NCBI RefSeq assembly: GCF_036227485.1
Contig: NZ_CP109479.1
Location: 124,001 to 188,000, forward strand
From: Streptomyces sp. NBC_01451
Lineage (GTDB): Bacteria > Actinomycetota > Actinomycetes > Streptomycetales > Streptomycetaceae
Length of the DNA stretch: 64,000 bases
Reading direction: 5' to 3'
A program made the position numbers and the translations under genes. Positions 34,917 to 42,831 of this stretch are shown piece by piece. The notes below the pieces were generated by a model. It saw only the letters and a program-made list of their open reading frames with translations, was not told where the DNA came from and ran no database searches. Positions within the stretch are counted from its first letter, which is position 1. Every line of letters begins with the position of its first letter.

Positions 34917-36653
34917 TCATCCCGGCGTGTCAACTGCCCCCTCTTCCTCGGGTGGTTCATCCGCGATGATCGCCCGGAGCACCACGAGGGCGGCCTGGAG
35001 GACCAGGGCGATCCGGTGCCGGGGCGGGCGGCGGTCTGCCAGGTCGTGAAGGATCTCGTTGCGCAGATTCATGCCTTCGTTCGGATCGGCGAGCAGAAGG
35101 CGGAAGACGGTCGGCCAGGGTGCTTCGAAGCCGGCGCCTTCCATGCTGGCGATGAGCGCACCGAGTTGGCTGACCTGGCCGGGGCGATCTCCTTGAGCAT
35201 GCTGGATGACCGGGATGTCCGTGGCCTTCAGGTGACGGCGCAGCAGGCCCTCGATGCGGACGAGGGCGAGTTCGAGGGCGACGTCATCGTCGTACTCGAA
35301 GTAGGCCTGGAATGCGCGGGTGAGACCGCGCATCCGGTCGGGCGGGGCGACCGGGAGCCGTACGAAGAGGGCGAGGAGGTCATCGAAGGTGGGGGCGAAG
35401 CGTTCCTGGATTCGGTCGAACTGGGCCTGCAGCTGAAGGCCGTGCAGGTCCAGGACGAGAGTACGGGTGTCGGTGCCGACCGGTCTTGAGCTGGCCTTGG
35501 TAAGGGGTGTGGTGACGACGGGGCCGTTCATGTTGATTCTTGCTGTCGGGAGACGCAGAAGGCCCTGAAACGTGTCCTCGGGGATGGACGTGTCCGCGGC
35601 CTCCGGCAACAGAGGCGTGGCTGCGGCGAGTGTCCTGAAGGCCTCACCGAGGTCGGCGGCAGCGTCGATGGTCGTGATGGCGGGGGTGAAATAGTCGGCG
35701 GGGATCTGTATCGGGATGCCGATCCGCGTCAGGTCGAGGTCGTCGCGAGTGAGGCGCTGCTGCTGGCGACGGATCTGCTCCAGTGCCTCGGCGAGGCCCA
35801 TTTTCTGGGCGTAGGCCGCAGCTTCCTCGAGGCACATCAGCTTGGCCACGCCGCCGAACCGCTCGGCGTGGCTGGTGTAGGAGTCAATGATGCGCTGGTC
35901 GATCGCGGCGCGTTCGTGGGACGCCGCCATCTGCCGAAGATCGGTCAAGAACCGTACGAGCACGTGGAGATCGGAACGGTATACGTCCGCGGCTCGCTCC
36001 AGCAGCGGACGCACCCTGTCGTGGTACTCCCGGTGATCGAGCAGCGGCTCGGTCAACGCCGCGACGACGCCCGGGCCCGGATCGTCCCAACCCAGCGCGG
36101 TGTCGGTGAGGTCGAGCATCTCGGTGACGACGTCCGCGAGCACCGGCTGCCTGGTCGAGGCGGCCAGCGCGTAGGCCGCGACGAGTCCGTCGGCGGCCTG
36201 CATCCGGCCGATCGAGGCGAGCGTGCCCGTCCCGTCCAGAAGGACGGGGACCGCCAGGCGGTACGCCTCAACCGCCGCACGCAGGTGATCGATGGGGCGC
36301 TCGCCATGGCGTGCCGCCCACAAGAGGCGGTGCAGTCGTGCGCGTACAGCCGGATGGTGGGCCGCCTGCGCATACACCGCCCACATCTCGCGTACGTCCT
36401 GCGGGATCTGGCGCACCTCACGCGGCCACGGTGCCTCTCCGGATCCCTGGTACTCACCACGGAACGTGCCGTCGGGCCGGGTGAAGAAGAGCAGCGCGGC
36501 ACGCAGCGCCTCCAGGTGCCGGATCTCCGCCTCGGACCAGTTCTCCCGGTCAGCCGCGACCGCCAGCCCCCCGGCCACGATCGAGTGCGACGGGTACGAG
36601 ACCGACGACGCGGCGTCCAGCGCCGCGAGCACGGAGCTGTGCACGTCCGTCAT
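34917..36653 (-). CDS. DUF4209-like protein with HEPN motif, second gene of a HEPN pair
   Basis: This 578-residue, largely helical protein has at its C-terminus PNEGMNLRNEILHDL, an RNxxxH HEPN motif in the context seen in DUF4209-type proteins. The rest is Leu/Ala-rich helix without recognised motifs. ATG 36653 overlaps the upstream gene's stop (ATGA), giving tight coupling. The two-gene layout, with HEPN motifs in both products, resembles RNA-targeting defence modules in which one protein senses and another cuts. The trigger and target are unknown. Confidence 0.6.
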   Translation of the reverse strand: MTDVHSSVLAALDAASSVSYPSHSIVAGGLAVAADRENWSEAEIRHLEALRAALLFFTRPDGTFRGEYQGSGEAPWPREVRQIPQDVREMWAVYAQAAHHPAVRARLHRLLWAARHGERPIDHLRAAVEAYRLAVPVLLDGTGTLASIGRMQAADGLVAAYALAASTRQPVLADVVTEMLDLTDTALGWDDPGPGVVAALTEPLLDHREYHDRVRPLLERAADVYRSDLHVLVRFLTDLRQMAASHERAAIDQRIIDSYTSHAERFGGVAKLMCLEEAAAYAQKMGLAEALEQIRRQQQRLTRDDLDLTRIGIPIQIPADYFTPAITTIDAAADLGEAFRTLAAATPLLPEAADTSIPEDTFQGLLRLPTARINMNGPVVTTPLTKASSRPVGTDTRTLVLDLHGLQLQAQFDRIQERFAPTFDDLLALFVRLPVAPPDRMRGLTRAFQAYFEYDDDVALELALVRIEGLLRRHLKATDIPVIQHAQGDRPGQVSQLGALIASMEGAGFEAPWPTVFRLLLADPNEGMNLRNEILHDLADRRPPRHRIALVLQAALVVLRAIIADEPPEEEGAVDTPG

Positions 36654-37537
36654 CGTTCGTTCCTGTCTTCCGTTCCGGAGACTCCGGACATCGTGGGTGC
36701 GGAGTCCTCGCGTGGAAGGACGGTGTAGATGAACGTGGCGCAGTAGTCGAAGCCGGACAACTCGGTGTTGACCCGGTGGTAGGGGCCGCTGCTCTTCATG
36801 AAGATGTGGACATCCCTGCGCGCGGAGACGTCCGTACTGCTGACGCGCCAGACGACGTCGAGGTCCCGCCCCGTGTAGTGGGGGTTGTCTGCCTCGCGGG
36901 TCGGAAGGACCCACCACGTGAGGTCACGGCCCTGAGGGTCGGTGCCGCGGCACCGGAAGGTGATCGTGTCGCCTGGGTGCAGAACCACTCCGGTCCGGAG
37001 CGAGACCCCGTGCTCCATGGGGTCCGCCGGGAAGTTGTCGATGCAGTTCCCGAGGCTGTCGGTGACGCTGTCGATCCGCGCGAAGTAGTCCCCGGTCGGG
37101 TCCTGGGTGCTCATGTAGATGGTTACCCTGTTCCGGATCTCGCCGGCGATGCCGCTCAGGAGTTCCTCTTCGAAGGGAAGCAGGTCCCGGCTGTGGGCCA
37201 CGGAGTTGCGCAGCGCTTCGAAGCGGCTGAGCAGCCCCAACGTCTCGTTCTGATTGCCCAGCGCAGGCTTGAAGTCTGCCCAGTACTTCTTCAGCAGGGC
37301 GAGGATGTCGAAGAACTGGGCGTACGCGAGCTCGCTGCTTGGAACCGAAGCAACCCCGCGTCGTGTGCGGCGGCCGGCCTCTTCATCCCGGACACCCCGG
37401 ATCTTGACCGCCCGCTCCTCGGGGAAGACCTGGGAGACCCAGTCCTTGCCCAGCTTCTTGGCCAACACCGTAGAGATCAGGCTCCGCAACGCCTGCTCAC
37501 ACGTCGCCAGCGCCTCCGCCGGCTGCATCTGTGGCAT
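36650..37537 (-). CDS. Swt1-type HEPN domain protein, first gene of a HEPN pair
   Basis: This is a 295-residue protein. The N-terminal half contains the conserved FEALRNSVAHSRDLLPFEEEL with the HEPN RNxxxH motif, followed by GIAGEIRNRVTIY, a pattern typical of Swt1-type HEPN domains. The C-terminal half, from LRTGVVLHPGDTITFRC onward, looks like a beta-rich nucleotide- or ligand-binding domain and includes WWVLPTREADNPHYTG, so it may be a sensor. ATG 37537 (MPQMQPAEAL) was chosen because GGAGG lies five bases upstream; the ATG at 37573 abuts its own purine run. It is divergent from the AlbA_2 gene. Confidence 0.65.
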   Translation of the reverse strand: MPQMQPAEALATCEQALRSLISTVLAKKLGKDWVSQVFPEERAVKIRGVRDEEAGRRTRRGVASVPSSELAYAQFFDILALLKKYWADFKPALGNQNETLGLLSRFEALRNSVAHSRDLLPFEEELLSGIAGEIRNRVTIYMSTQDPTGDYFARIDSVTDSLGNCIDNFPADPMEHGVSLRTGVVLHPGDTITFRCRGTDPQGRDLTWWVLPTREADNPHYTGRDLDVVWRVSSTDVSARRDVHIFMKSSGPYHRVNTELSGFDYCATFIYTVLPREDSAPTMSGVSGTEDRNER

Positions 37538-37751
37538 CGGTGCCTCCACCCCGTGTGACCTCAGGACCATCATCCTCCCGAAGACGCGCGCCTCCCGTCA
37601 CCGGGTTATCCCCGCGCGGCTCCCGGGCGCTCCGCGATCTCCCGTATCCGGCGATGCCTGATGGCCGTCGCGGCGGCACGGTCCTGCCACCACCTCGTTA
37701 ACCAGCGGTTGGCCGAACGGTAGTTGCCGATGGCGACCGTAGGGTGCGGGC

Positions 37752-38984
37752 ATGGCCTACACGTCGCTTCACCGCTCCACCGGAGCCCAACCCGGCCCTG
37801 TGACCGCCGGGATGCTCGACCAAGCTGCCGCGATCGAGCTCGGCGAAGCCGAGGATCTCGATTGGAAGCGGGATGCCGACGAGGTGAAGGACAACCGCGA
37901 GCACGCCAAGGATTTCGCCGCCCTGGCCAACAGTCAGGGCGGGATCATTGTGACTGGCGTCGCTGAGACCGGCACCGGCGGCGCGGGCACGGTCGTCGGA
38001 GTCGACGACGCCCGAGCGCAGGCCCTGGCCGACCGGTTCCGCGGGGTCGCCAACTCGATGGTGCGGCCCTTCATCCCCGCCTTCACCGTCTACACCGTGG
38101 CGTTGCCCTCCGCCCCGGGCCGTTCGGTGGTCGTCGTCCAGGTGCCGCGCAGCCCGGAGGCCCCGCACCTGGTGCCCTGGGACAAGGACAGCTGGCGCTA
38201 CCCCAAGCGAGTCGGCTCCGAGACGGTCTGGCTGGGCGAGTCCGAGATGGAGGCCGCGTATCGTCGGCGGTTCGCGGCCCGACGGGATGCCGAGGCGCAC
38301 CTGAAGGAGCTCGCCGAGCGCCTCGACCCGCACCTGGCGGGAGAGGCCCGGCGTGTGTGGGTGGTCGTGACCGCCGTCTGCTCGGTACCGGCCCCGTACG
38401 ACACCGCACCGGTCCTCGACACCAGGTCGGCCGACCCCGGCATGACCGAGATCTTCAAGGCCCTGCCCGAGAGCGGCGGCGCCAGCCTCTTGCGGTACCG
38501 GCTGTCCCAACTCGCCCCGCGGGTCGGCCTGCGGCGCGCGGTCTTCACCGAGTCCCGCCCCTACACCGGCCAGTGTGACCGCGCCTACATCGAACTGCAC
38601 CACGACGGCTCCTTCGCCGGCGCCCTCCAGGCCACGTCCGCGCTCCAGACCGGGCCCACCCTGCTGCCCCGGCTCGACTTCGAGAGCACGGTCCGCGACC
38701 TAGTGACCGCCGCCACCGTCCACGCCCACCGGCGCGGAGGCGACGGCATGCTGCAATTCCTTGCCACCGCCGTTACCGAAAGCGGCGTGTTGGCGCTCGC
38801 CAACCGCGGCGGCCAGTACGACGAGCAAGTCGACGGAAGCCTCGCCGTCCGCCCCGAGCCCGTGCTCACCGAGGCGCCGCTCCAGGACCTCGCCGCCTCA
38901 CCGGCCAACCGCCGTACGACGGCGAACCGTCTGCTGCTGGACCTCACCCACCAGTTCGCCGTCGAGGACCTGCTCGCCCCCTGA
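37752..38984 (+). CDS. Schlafen AlbA_2 domain ATP/nucleic-acid-binding protein
   Basis: This 410-residue protein has an N-terminal AlbA_2 (Schlafen-type) domain: AEDLDWKRDADE, HAKDFAALANSQGGIIVTGV (residues about 30-75), and a later VVQVPRSPEAPHLVP. The remainder has no recognised motif. AlbA_2 domains bind nucleic acids and occur in transcription regulators and in some defence proteins. It starts 214 bp from the divergent HEPN pair, so all three may share a promoter region. It may be the regulator or third component of that system; this is inference. Confidence 0.65.
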   Translation: MAYTSLHRSTGAQPGPVTAGMLDQAAAIELGEAEDLDWKRDADEVKDNREHAKDFAALANSQGGIIVTGVAETGTGGAGTVVGVDDARAQALADRFRGVANSMVRPFIPAFTVYTVALPSAPGRSVVVVQVPRSPEAPHLVPWDKDSWRYPKRVGSETVWLGESEMEAAYRRRFAARRDAEAHLKELAERLDPHLAGEARRVWVVVTAVCSVPAPYDTAPVLDTRSADPGMTEIFKALPESGGASLLRYRLSQLAPRVGLRRAVFTESRPYTGQCDRAYIELHHDGSFAGALQATSALQTGPTLLPRLDFESTVRDLVTAATVHAHRRGGDGMLQFLATAVTESGVLALANRGGQYDEQVDGSLAVRPEPVLTEAPLQDLAASPANRRTTANRLLLDLTHQFAVEDLLAP

Positions 38985-39146
38985 CCGGCCGAACGGCCTT
39001 CTCCGGCGGTCACTCGTCGTGACGGCGGACGGGCGCCGACCACGGTGCACAGTGACACGCCGCTGTTCGCCGGTGTCGTGCCGGGCACGGACGGCCCATT
39101 GTCAGACCCTGCCGGTAGCGTCATGGGTGTCACAGGACTTGGCTCG

Positions 39147-39210
39147 CGCCGAAAGAGCCCTGGACGTGCGGACTTTGCTTGGCGGCTGCCGCATCCCAGG
39201 GCTCTCGGCG
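39147..39210 (+). terminator. long imperfect hairpin
   Basis: Arms 39147-39163 and 39196-39210 (AGAGCCCTGG with CCAGGGCTCT, extended with a 2-nt bulge) enclose a 32-nt loop, about 160 bp after the AlbA_2 stop. It could be a terminator or part of a small RNA. The gap 38985-39396 shows nothing else. Confidence 0.45.
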
Positions 39211-39396
39211 CGTCCCGGGTCCCCCACCCCTCGTGTACGGGCAGTAGGAGAAACCCTTGACTAGCATCTTTGAAGCTACAGCACAGGTCGGACAATCCCT
39301 CCGACCTGCGGAAACGGACACGAATGCCGTTGCCGGGCCCGGCCGGGCACTCGATCCCGGCGCCACTGTCGGACCGGTGGAGATGCCGGCTGCCCG

Positions 39397-39657
39397 ATGA
39401 CCGTGTTCCCCATCACCACCGGCCTGTTGCTCGTTCTCATGGTGTCGGCGGTCGTGGGCGCCTCCGTATTCCTCTCCACGAAGAAGAGCAGTACCGCAGT
39501 CCAGCCCTCCGGGGACCTGGGCATGGCGATCGGCTCGGCCGCGACCGTTGCGATGTTCCTCGTGACAATCGGGCTGGCGTCGGCGCCCCCGAGTCCGGCT
39601 GATCCGCCTGCCGGAGGCGCCGTCCCCACGTGTTCGTCCCTTTCTCCCGGGTGCTGA
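39397..39657 (+). CDS. small two-helix membrane protein
   Basis: This 86-residue protein has two hydrophobic segments (TTGLLLVLMVSAVVGASVFL and MAIGSAATVAMFLVTIGLA) linked by a basic-polar loop STKKSST. The C-terminus is Pro-rich. No family is recognised. The ribosome site is weak (GGAGA 12 bases upstream of the ATG). A strong palindrome follows. Confidence 0.45.
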   Translation: MTVFPITTGLLLVLMVSAVVGASVFLSTKKSSTAVQPSGDLGMAIGSAATVAMFLVTIGLASAPPSPADPPAGGAVPTCSSLSPGC

Positions 39658-39686
39658 AGGGCGCCTTTCAGGTCTCCCCTTGTCGC

Positions 39687-39718
39687 CGGGGTCGGCGGTC
39701 GTACGACCGCCGACCCCG
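39687..39718. terminator. 32-bp perfect palindrome between convergent genes
   Basis: 15-bp arms (core GGGGTCGGCGGTCG) flank TA, so the sequence equals its own complement. It lies between the small membrane gene and the ligase fragment and probably ends both transcripts. Confidence 0.7.
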
Positions 39719-39804
39719 CACAACCGGCATTCCGCAGAGCACGATGTCGACGCCGAAGGAGACGTTCGCGCCCCTCGCGCCCCGTCCAGGCTGCGCGGCT
39801 CGGT

Positions 39805-40407
39805 TCAGGTACTGCGCAGCCGAGTGACCGTCACCACGGCGTGCCGGGTCGTCCCGGCCAGGACCTCAACTACCACCCCGGGATCAGACACGGAGTAGGT
39901 CTCCCCTCCGGTGTGTTTAGTTCGGACCGGTCCGCTGGTCGCGAGGCGCGCTGCGACCTGGGCGGCGAGCGGCGCCTTCAGCGCCTGGGTGAGCGCGATA
40001 CGTCCGTCGGGGAGGCGGACCGCGAGCGACCGTGGCCGCGTGGCCGGTCCGGTGTAGCCGACGACGTCGGCCTCCACGGTCTCGGCATGACGGATCTTCT
40101 TCCACACGCGCCCGGCTCTGAATACCGAGGTGGCGGGCTTGCAGACGATGCCCTCGACGCCCTGCTCCCGGAGTTGTTGGTACCAGGCCATCGCCACGTC
40201 GGGGTCGTCCGTCATCGGGACGGCCTGGATCGGCGGCTGGACGTCGTACTCGTGGAGCAGGTCCAGGAGAAGGGCACGGCGCATGTCGTAGGGACGGGCG
40301 CGGACGTCGCCGAGCTCCGGATGCAGAAGGATGTCCCACGCCGAAGCACGCAGGTTCGCAGATTCTGAGACGGGGCCGCAGGCGAACCCGTGCGCCGATC
40401 TGCTCAT
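39805..40407 (-). pseudogene. C-terminal part of a split ATP-dependent DNA ligase
   Basis: From residue 21 the product reads ASAWDILLHPELGDVRARPYD, continues with MRRALLLDLLHEYDVQPP, and carries ligase motif IV EGIVCKP and motif V WKKIRHAET, then an OB-fold-like end (ARPRSLAVRLPDGR and similar). The adenylation lysine motif KxDG is missing. The first 20 codons (MSRSAHGFAC onward) come from inserted DNA. The missing N-terminal part is found at 51471-51833 on the same strand, so one gene has been cut by about 11 kb of insert. As it stands, this fragment cannot be an active ligase. Confidence 0.75.
40356..40367 (+). repeat. element end, inverted repeat left
   Basis: TCGCAGATTCTG lies just inside the point where the ligase C-terminal fragment loses homology. 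It matches the palindromic site at the right end in opposite orientation. Confidence 0.45.
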
Positions 40408-40762
40408 TGCATCGGGTTAGGTAGTGAGTTTGCTGCGGGCCCTGTGACGGGAAGTGCCTGGAGCGGCCAGAGGCGACCCCATTTGCAGCCTGCCCGAACG
40501 CGAAGGACGGCCGGGTGGTGGTCTCAACGTCCGTAGCGGACACCAGCGACCTGGTTCATCCAAACTGCTGCGCCCTGCGCCCTACCTGCAGAACCTCGCT
40601 AAGAAATGATCGATTCACTAGGAAGACCGCAATCGGAGTTAGGTGCCTGAGGGTTGACGGGGAGTGAGGCGAGGCGGAGATTGGAGGCAATGCGGCTTCT
40701 TGAAGATTTCTTTACATGATCCTCGAGTGGCAGCCGGAGGCGAATTAGAGGCGGCAGCAGAC

Positions 40763-41584
40763 ATGGACGATACGAGCTCGACGGCTGAGTTCAGTCGCTT
40801 AGCGATCAACAAGACACGGGTGTCTACTCGCCGCACTTCTGAGGGCTTGCTGCTGTTCCATGCTCCATCCGCACGCGTGGTCCGACTTGAGGCAGACGGT
40901 GAGAAGATCTGGACCAAGATAGAGTCAGGAATTGACAGTATCACCCAGCTTGTGAATGAATATCAAATAGAAGCTGGAGTGACCGCCGAGGCGGCCGCGT
41001 TTAAGATTGTCGGTTTTCTCGATGAACTCCGCTCCGAAGATTTCGTGCAATTTTCCATGCCAGAGCAGACTGTGGCTCCTCTTCTGGACGTGACGATAGA
41101 TAGCCCGACGCCGCTCGAATTTCAGAAGGCAGCCGCGGAGGACGATGTAGCCTTGCAGGCGCGGGGTAAATCCGAGGTGACGCTCCGAGTAGCACGGCCC
41201 AGTCTGACGCTGGCCGAGATCGCCAAGCTGGCGACGGCTGAACTCGGTGCACGCATCGGTATCGTCCATCGGCTCAAAATACTGGATCTAGAACCAGGTG
41301 AGCTTTCTGGTCGCGTCGCGAGTAAGCTTGCCACTCAAAATGTTGCGCCAGAAAGTGGCCGAGACCGCAGGTTCCTAGAGCTTGAGAATCCTGCTTCGAA
41401 CCTATCGCTCGCCGATCTGCAGGACCAGCAGCTCAGGAAATCGAGCATGCAGAGGAGAGTCAGCCGTCGAATCATCGTGATCGTCGTCATAACCGACGGC
41501 CCGATCATCATCATTGTGATCGATGACGGCCCTGGGCCCACTTTCGGGCGCAGTAGGAACGCCTGCAAGACGGTCTGTGTGTGA
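40763..41584 (+). CDS. PqqD-like peptide chaperone fused to a RiPP leader and repetitive core
   Basis: This is a 273-residue protein. Residues about 10-95 form a PqqD/RRE-type domain (LAINKTRVSTRRTSEGLLLFH, RLEADGEKIWTKIE, then AAFKIVGFLDELRSEDFV). After a less clear middle, residues about 207-230 read like a RiPP leader (ENPASNLSLADLQDQQL). The tail from 237 is striking: IIVIVVITDGP, then IIIIVIDDGP, then GPTFGRSRNACKTVCV, two tandem Ile/Val-rich units each ending in DGP, and a CxxxC end. The RRE normally binds a separate precursor; here precursor and RRE appear fused. ATG 40763 follows GAGGCGG. The radical SAM gene starts 10 bp downstream. Codon use is less GC-rich than in the neighbours. 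Confidence 0.7.
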   Translation: MDDTSSTAEFSRLAINKTRVSTRRTSEGLLLFHAPSARVVRLEADGEKIWTKIESGIDSITQLVNEYQIEAGVTAEAAAFKIVGFLDELRSEDFVQFSMPEQTVAPLLDVTIDSPTPLEFQKAAAEDDVALQARGKSEVTLRVARPSLTLAEIAKLATAELGARIGIVHRLKILDLEPGELSGRVASKLATQNVAPESGRDRRFLELENPASNLSLADLQDQQLRKSSMQRRVSRRIIVIVVITDGPIIIIVIDDGPGPTFGRSRNACKTVCV

Positions 41585-41593
41585 GGAGCGTCG

Positions 41594-42670
41594 ATGCCTG
41601 CTAACACCCCCCCACCGCCAGACGTACCGATACACGTCCAGATTGAGGTCACCTGGCGCTGCAACTGGCGTTGTGTTCATTGCTACCAAGACGATCATTA
41701 TGTCGAGCGGTTCTCCACTCTGGATCTTCGCTCCTTGTTTGGTCAGCTGGCGCGGGCCGGGGCGATGCATTTGATCATTACTGGCGGAGAGCCGCTAGTG
41801 CGAAAGGACATTCTTGATGTCCTTCAGGCTGCGCGTGACGAGGGATTTACGATCACTCTCTATACTAACGGACACCGGATCGACGCTCCCCTTGCGCAAC
41901 GGTTGAGTGAACTGATCGGTGTTGCTGAGCTGAGCATCTTGGCGGGGGATGATGACGTTCACGACCACCTTACTCGGGTCCGCGGATCGGCACGGCGCGC
42001 CTGGCGAGCAGTCGACCTGCTCCTAGAACATGGCGTAAGCGTCGCGCTCAAGACCCCGGTCCTTCGGCCAGCGTATGGGACGCTACGGAAGATTGAATTT
42101 AAGGCAATTGCACGGGGGCTGACATGGACTGCAGGTCCAGAGATCAGCCCTAGCTATGCGGGAGCGAGTTTCCCCCTTGCCTACCGCCTAAATAATGAAG
42201 AGATAGCGACCTTCTATCGGGACTATCCGCAGTTTAGTCGTAACGCTAGAGATAACCTGGATCCTGGCCGTCGCAATGGAATGTGCTTGGCGGGGCGTAA
42301 CTACTGTTTTATCGATGCCCTCGGGAACGTGTACCCGTGCTTGAATTTCAAAGGCCCAAGCGACGTACTTGAAAGCCGCGGGCAAGTGGCTAGGGCAAAA
42401 CTCGGGAATGTTGCGTCCCAGGCATTTGAAGAGATCTGGAAGCGAAGTGATTTCGCAAGAGAGATCCGAACGACGCAGCGTTCCGATTTCACGCCATGCG
42501 GCAGTTGCCAGACCTCCGAAGATTGCTCGCCGTGCATGGCGATGAACTACGGCGAGTATGGGGACATTTACACGACTTCTGGTCGGGTCGAAATCCTCCA
42601 TGGGGCGACGGAGGCAGTTGTGGAACCGGAACACCGGCGCCTACTTCCAGTGACTCCTGTCGAGCGGTAG
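41594..42670 (+). CDS. radical SAM/SPASM peptide maturase
   Basis: This is a 358-residue radical SAM enzyme. The cluster motif CNWRCVHC (Cys23, 27, 30) follows IEVTWR, GGEP is present in LIITGGEPLVRKD, and a C-terminal SPASM domain has cysteines in GMCLAGRNYC, NVYPCLNF and CGSCQTSEDCSPC, enough for two auxiliary clusters. Such enzymes modify ribosomal peptides by thioether or C-C bond formation, epimerisation or related radical chemistry, with SAM as radical source. GGAG lies seven bases before ATG 41594. It directly follows the PqqD-core fusion and probably modifies its tail. The gene has many AT-ending codons, unlike surrounding DNA, so it was probably acquired. Confidence 0.9.
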   Translation: MPANTPPPPDVPIHVQIEVTWRCNWRCVHCYQDDHYVERFSTLDLRSLFGQLARAGAMHLIITGGEPLVRKDILDVLQAARDEGFTITLYTNGHRIDAPLAQRLSELIGVAELSILAGDDDVHDHLTRVRGSARRAWRAVDLLLEHGVSVALKTPVLRPAYGTLRKIEFKAIARGLTWTAGPEISPSYAGASFPLAYRLNNEEIATFYRDYPQFSRNARDNLDPGRRNGMCLAGRNYCFIDALGNVYPCLNFKGPSDVLESRGQVARAKLGNVASQAFEEIWKRSDFAREIRTTQRSDFTPCGSCQTSEDCSPCMAMNYGEYGDIYTTSGRVEILHGATEAVVEPEHRRLLPVTPVER

Positions 42671-42831
42671 AGCGCTGCCGGCCACGGGGTGGTAGGCCAC
42701 CGCACTCGAACCAGGTGTTGTTCACCGGCAGTAGCGCCACCAGGACAGCCCGCTGGTCGCGTGTGAACGACGGCGACGGTTCCGTCAACGTCTCCTACCG
42801 GAAGCAGATGGTGGCGTGCGGTGTCGCCCGG

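Noticed and set aside
34778..34960. Small minus-strand ORF after the ISAs1 element
   Set aside because: It overlaps the end of the HEPN-motif gene out of frame and has no ribosome site.
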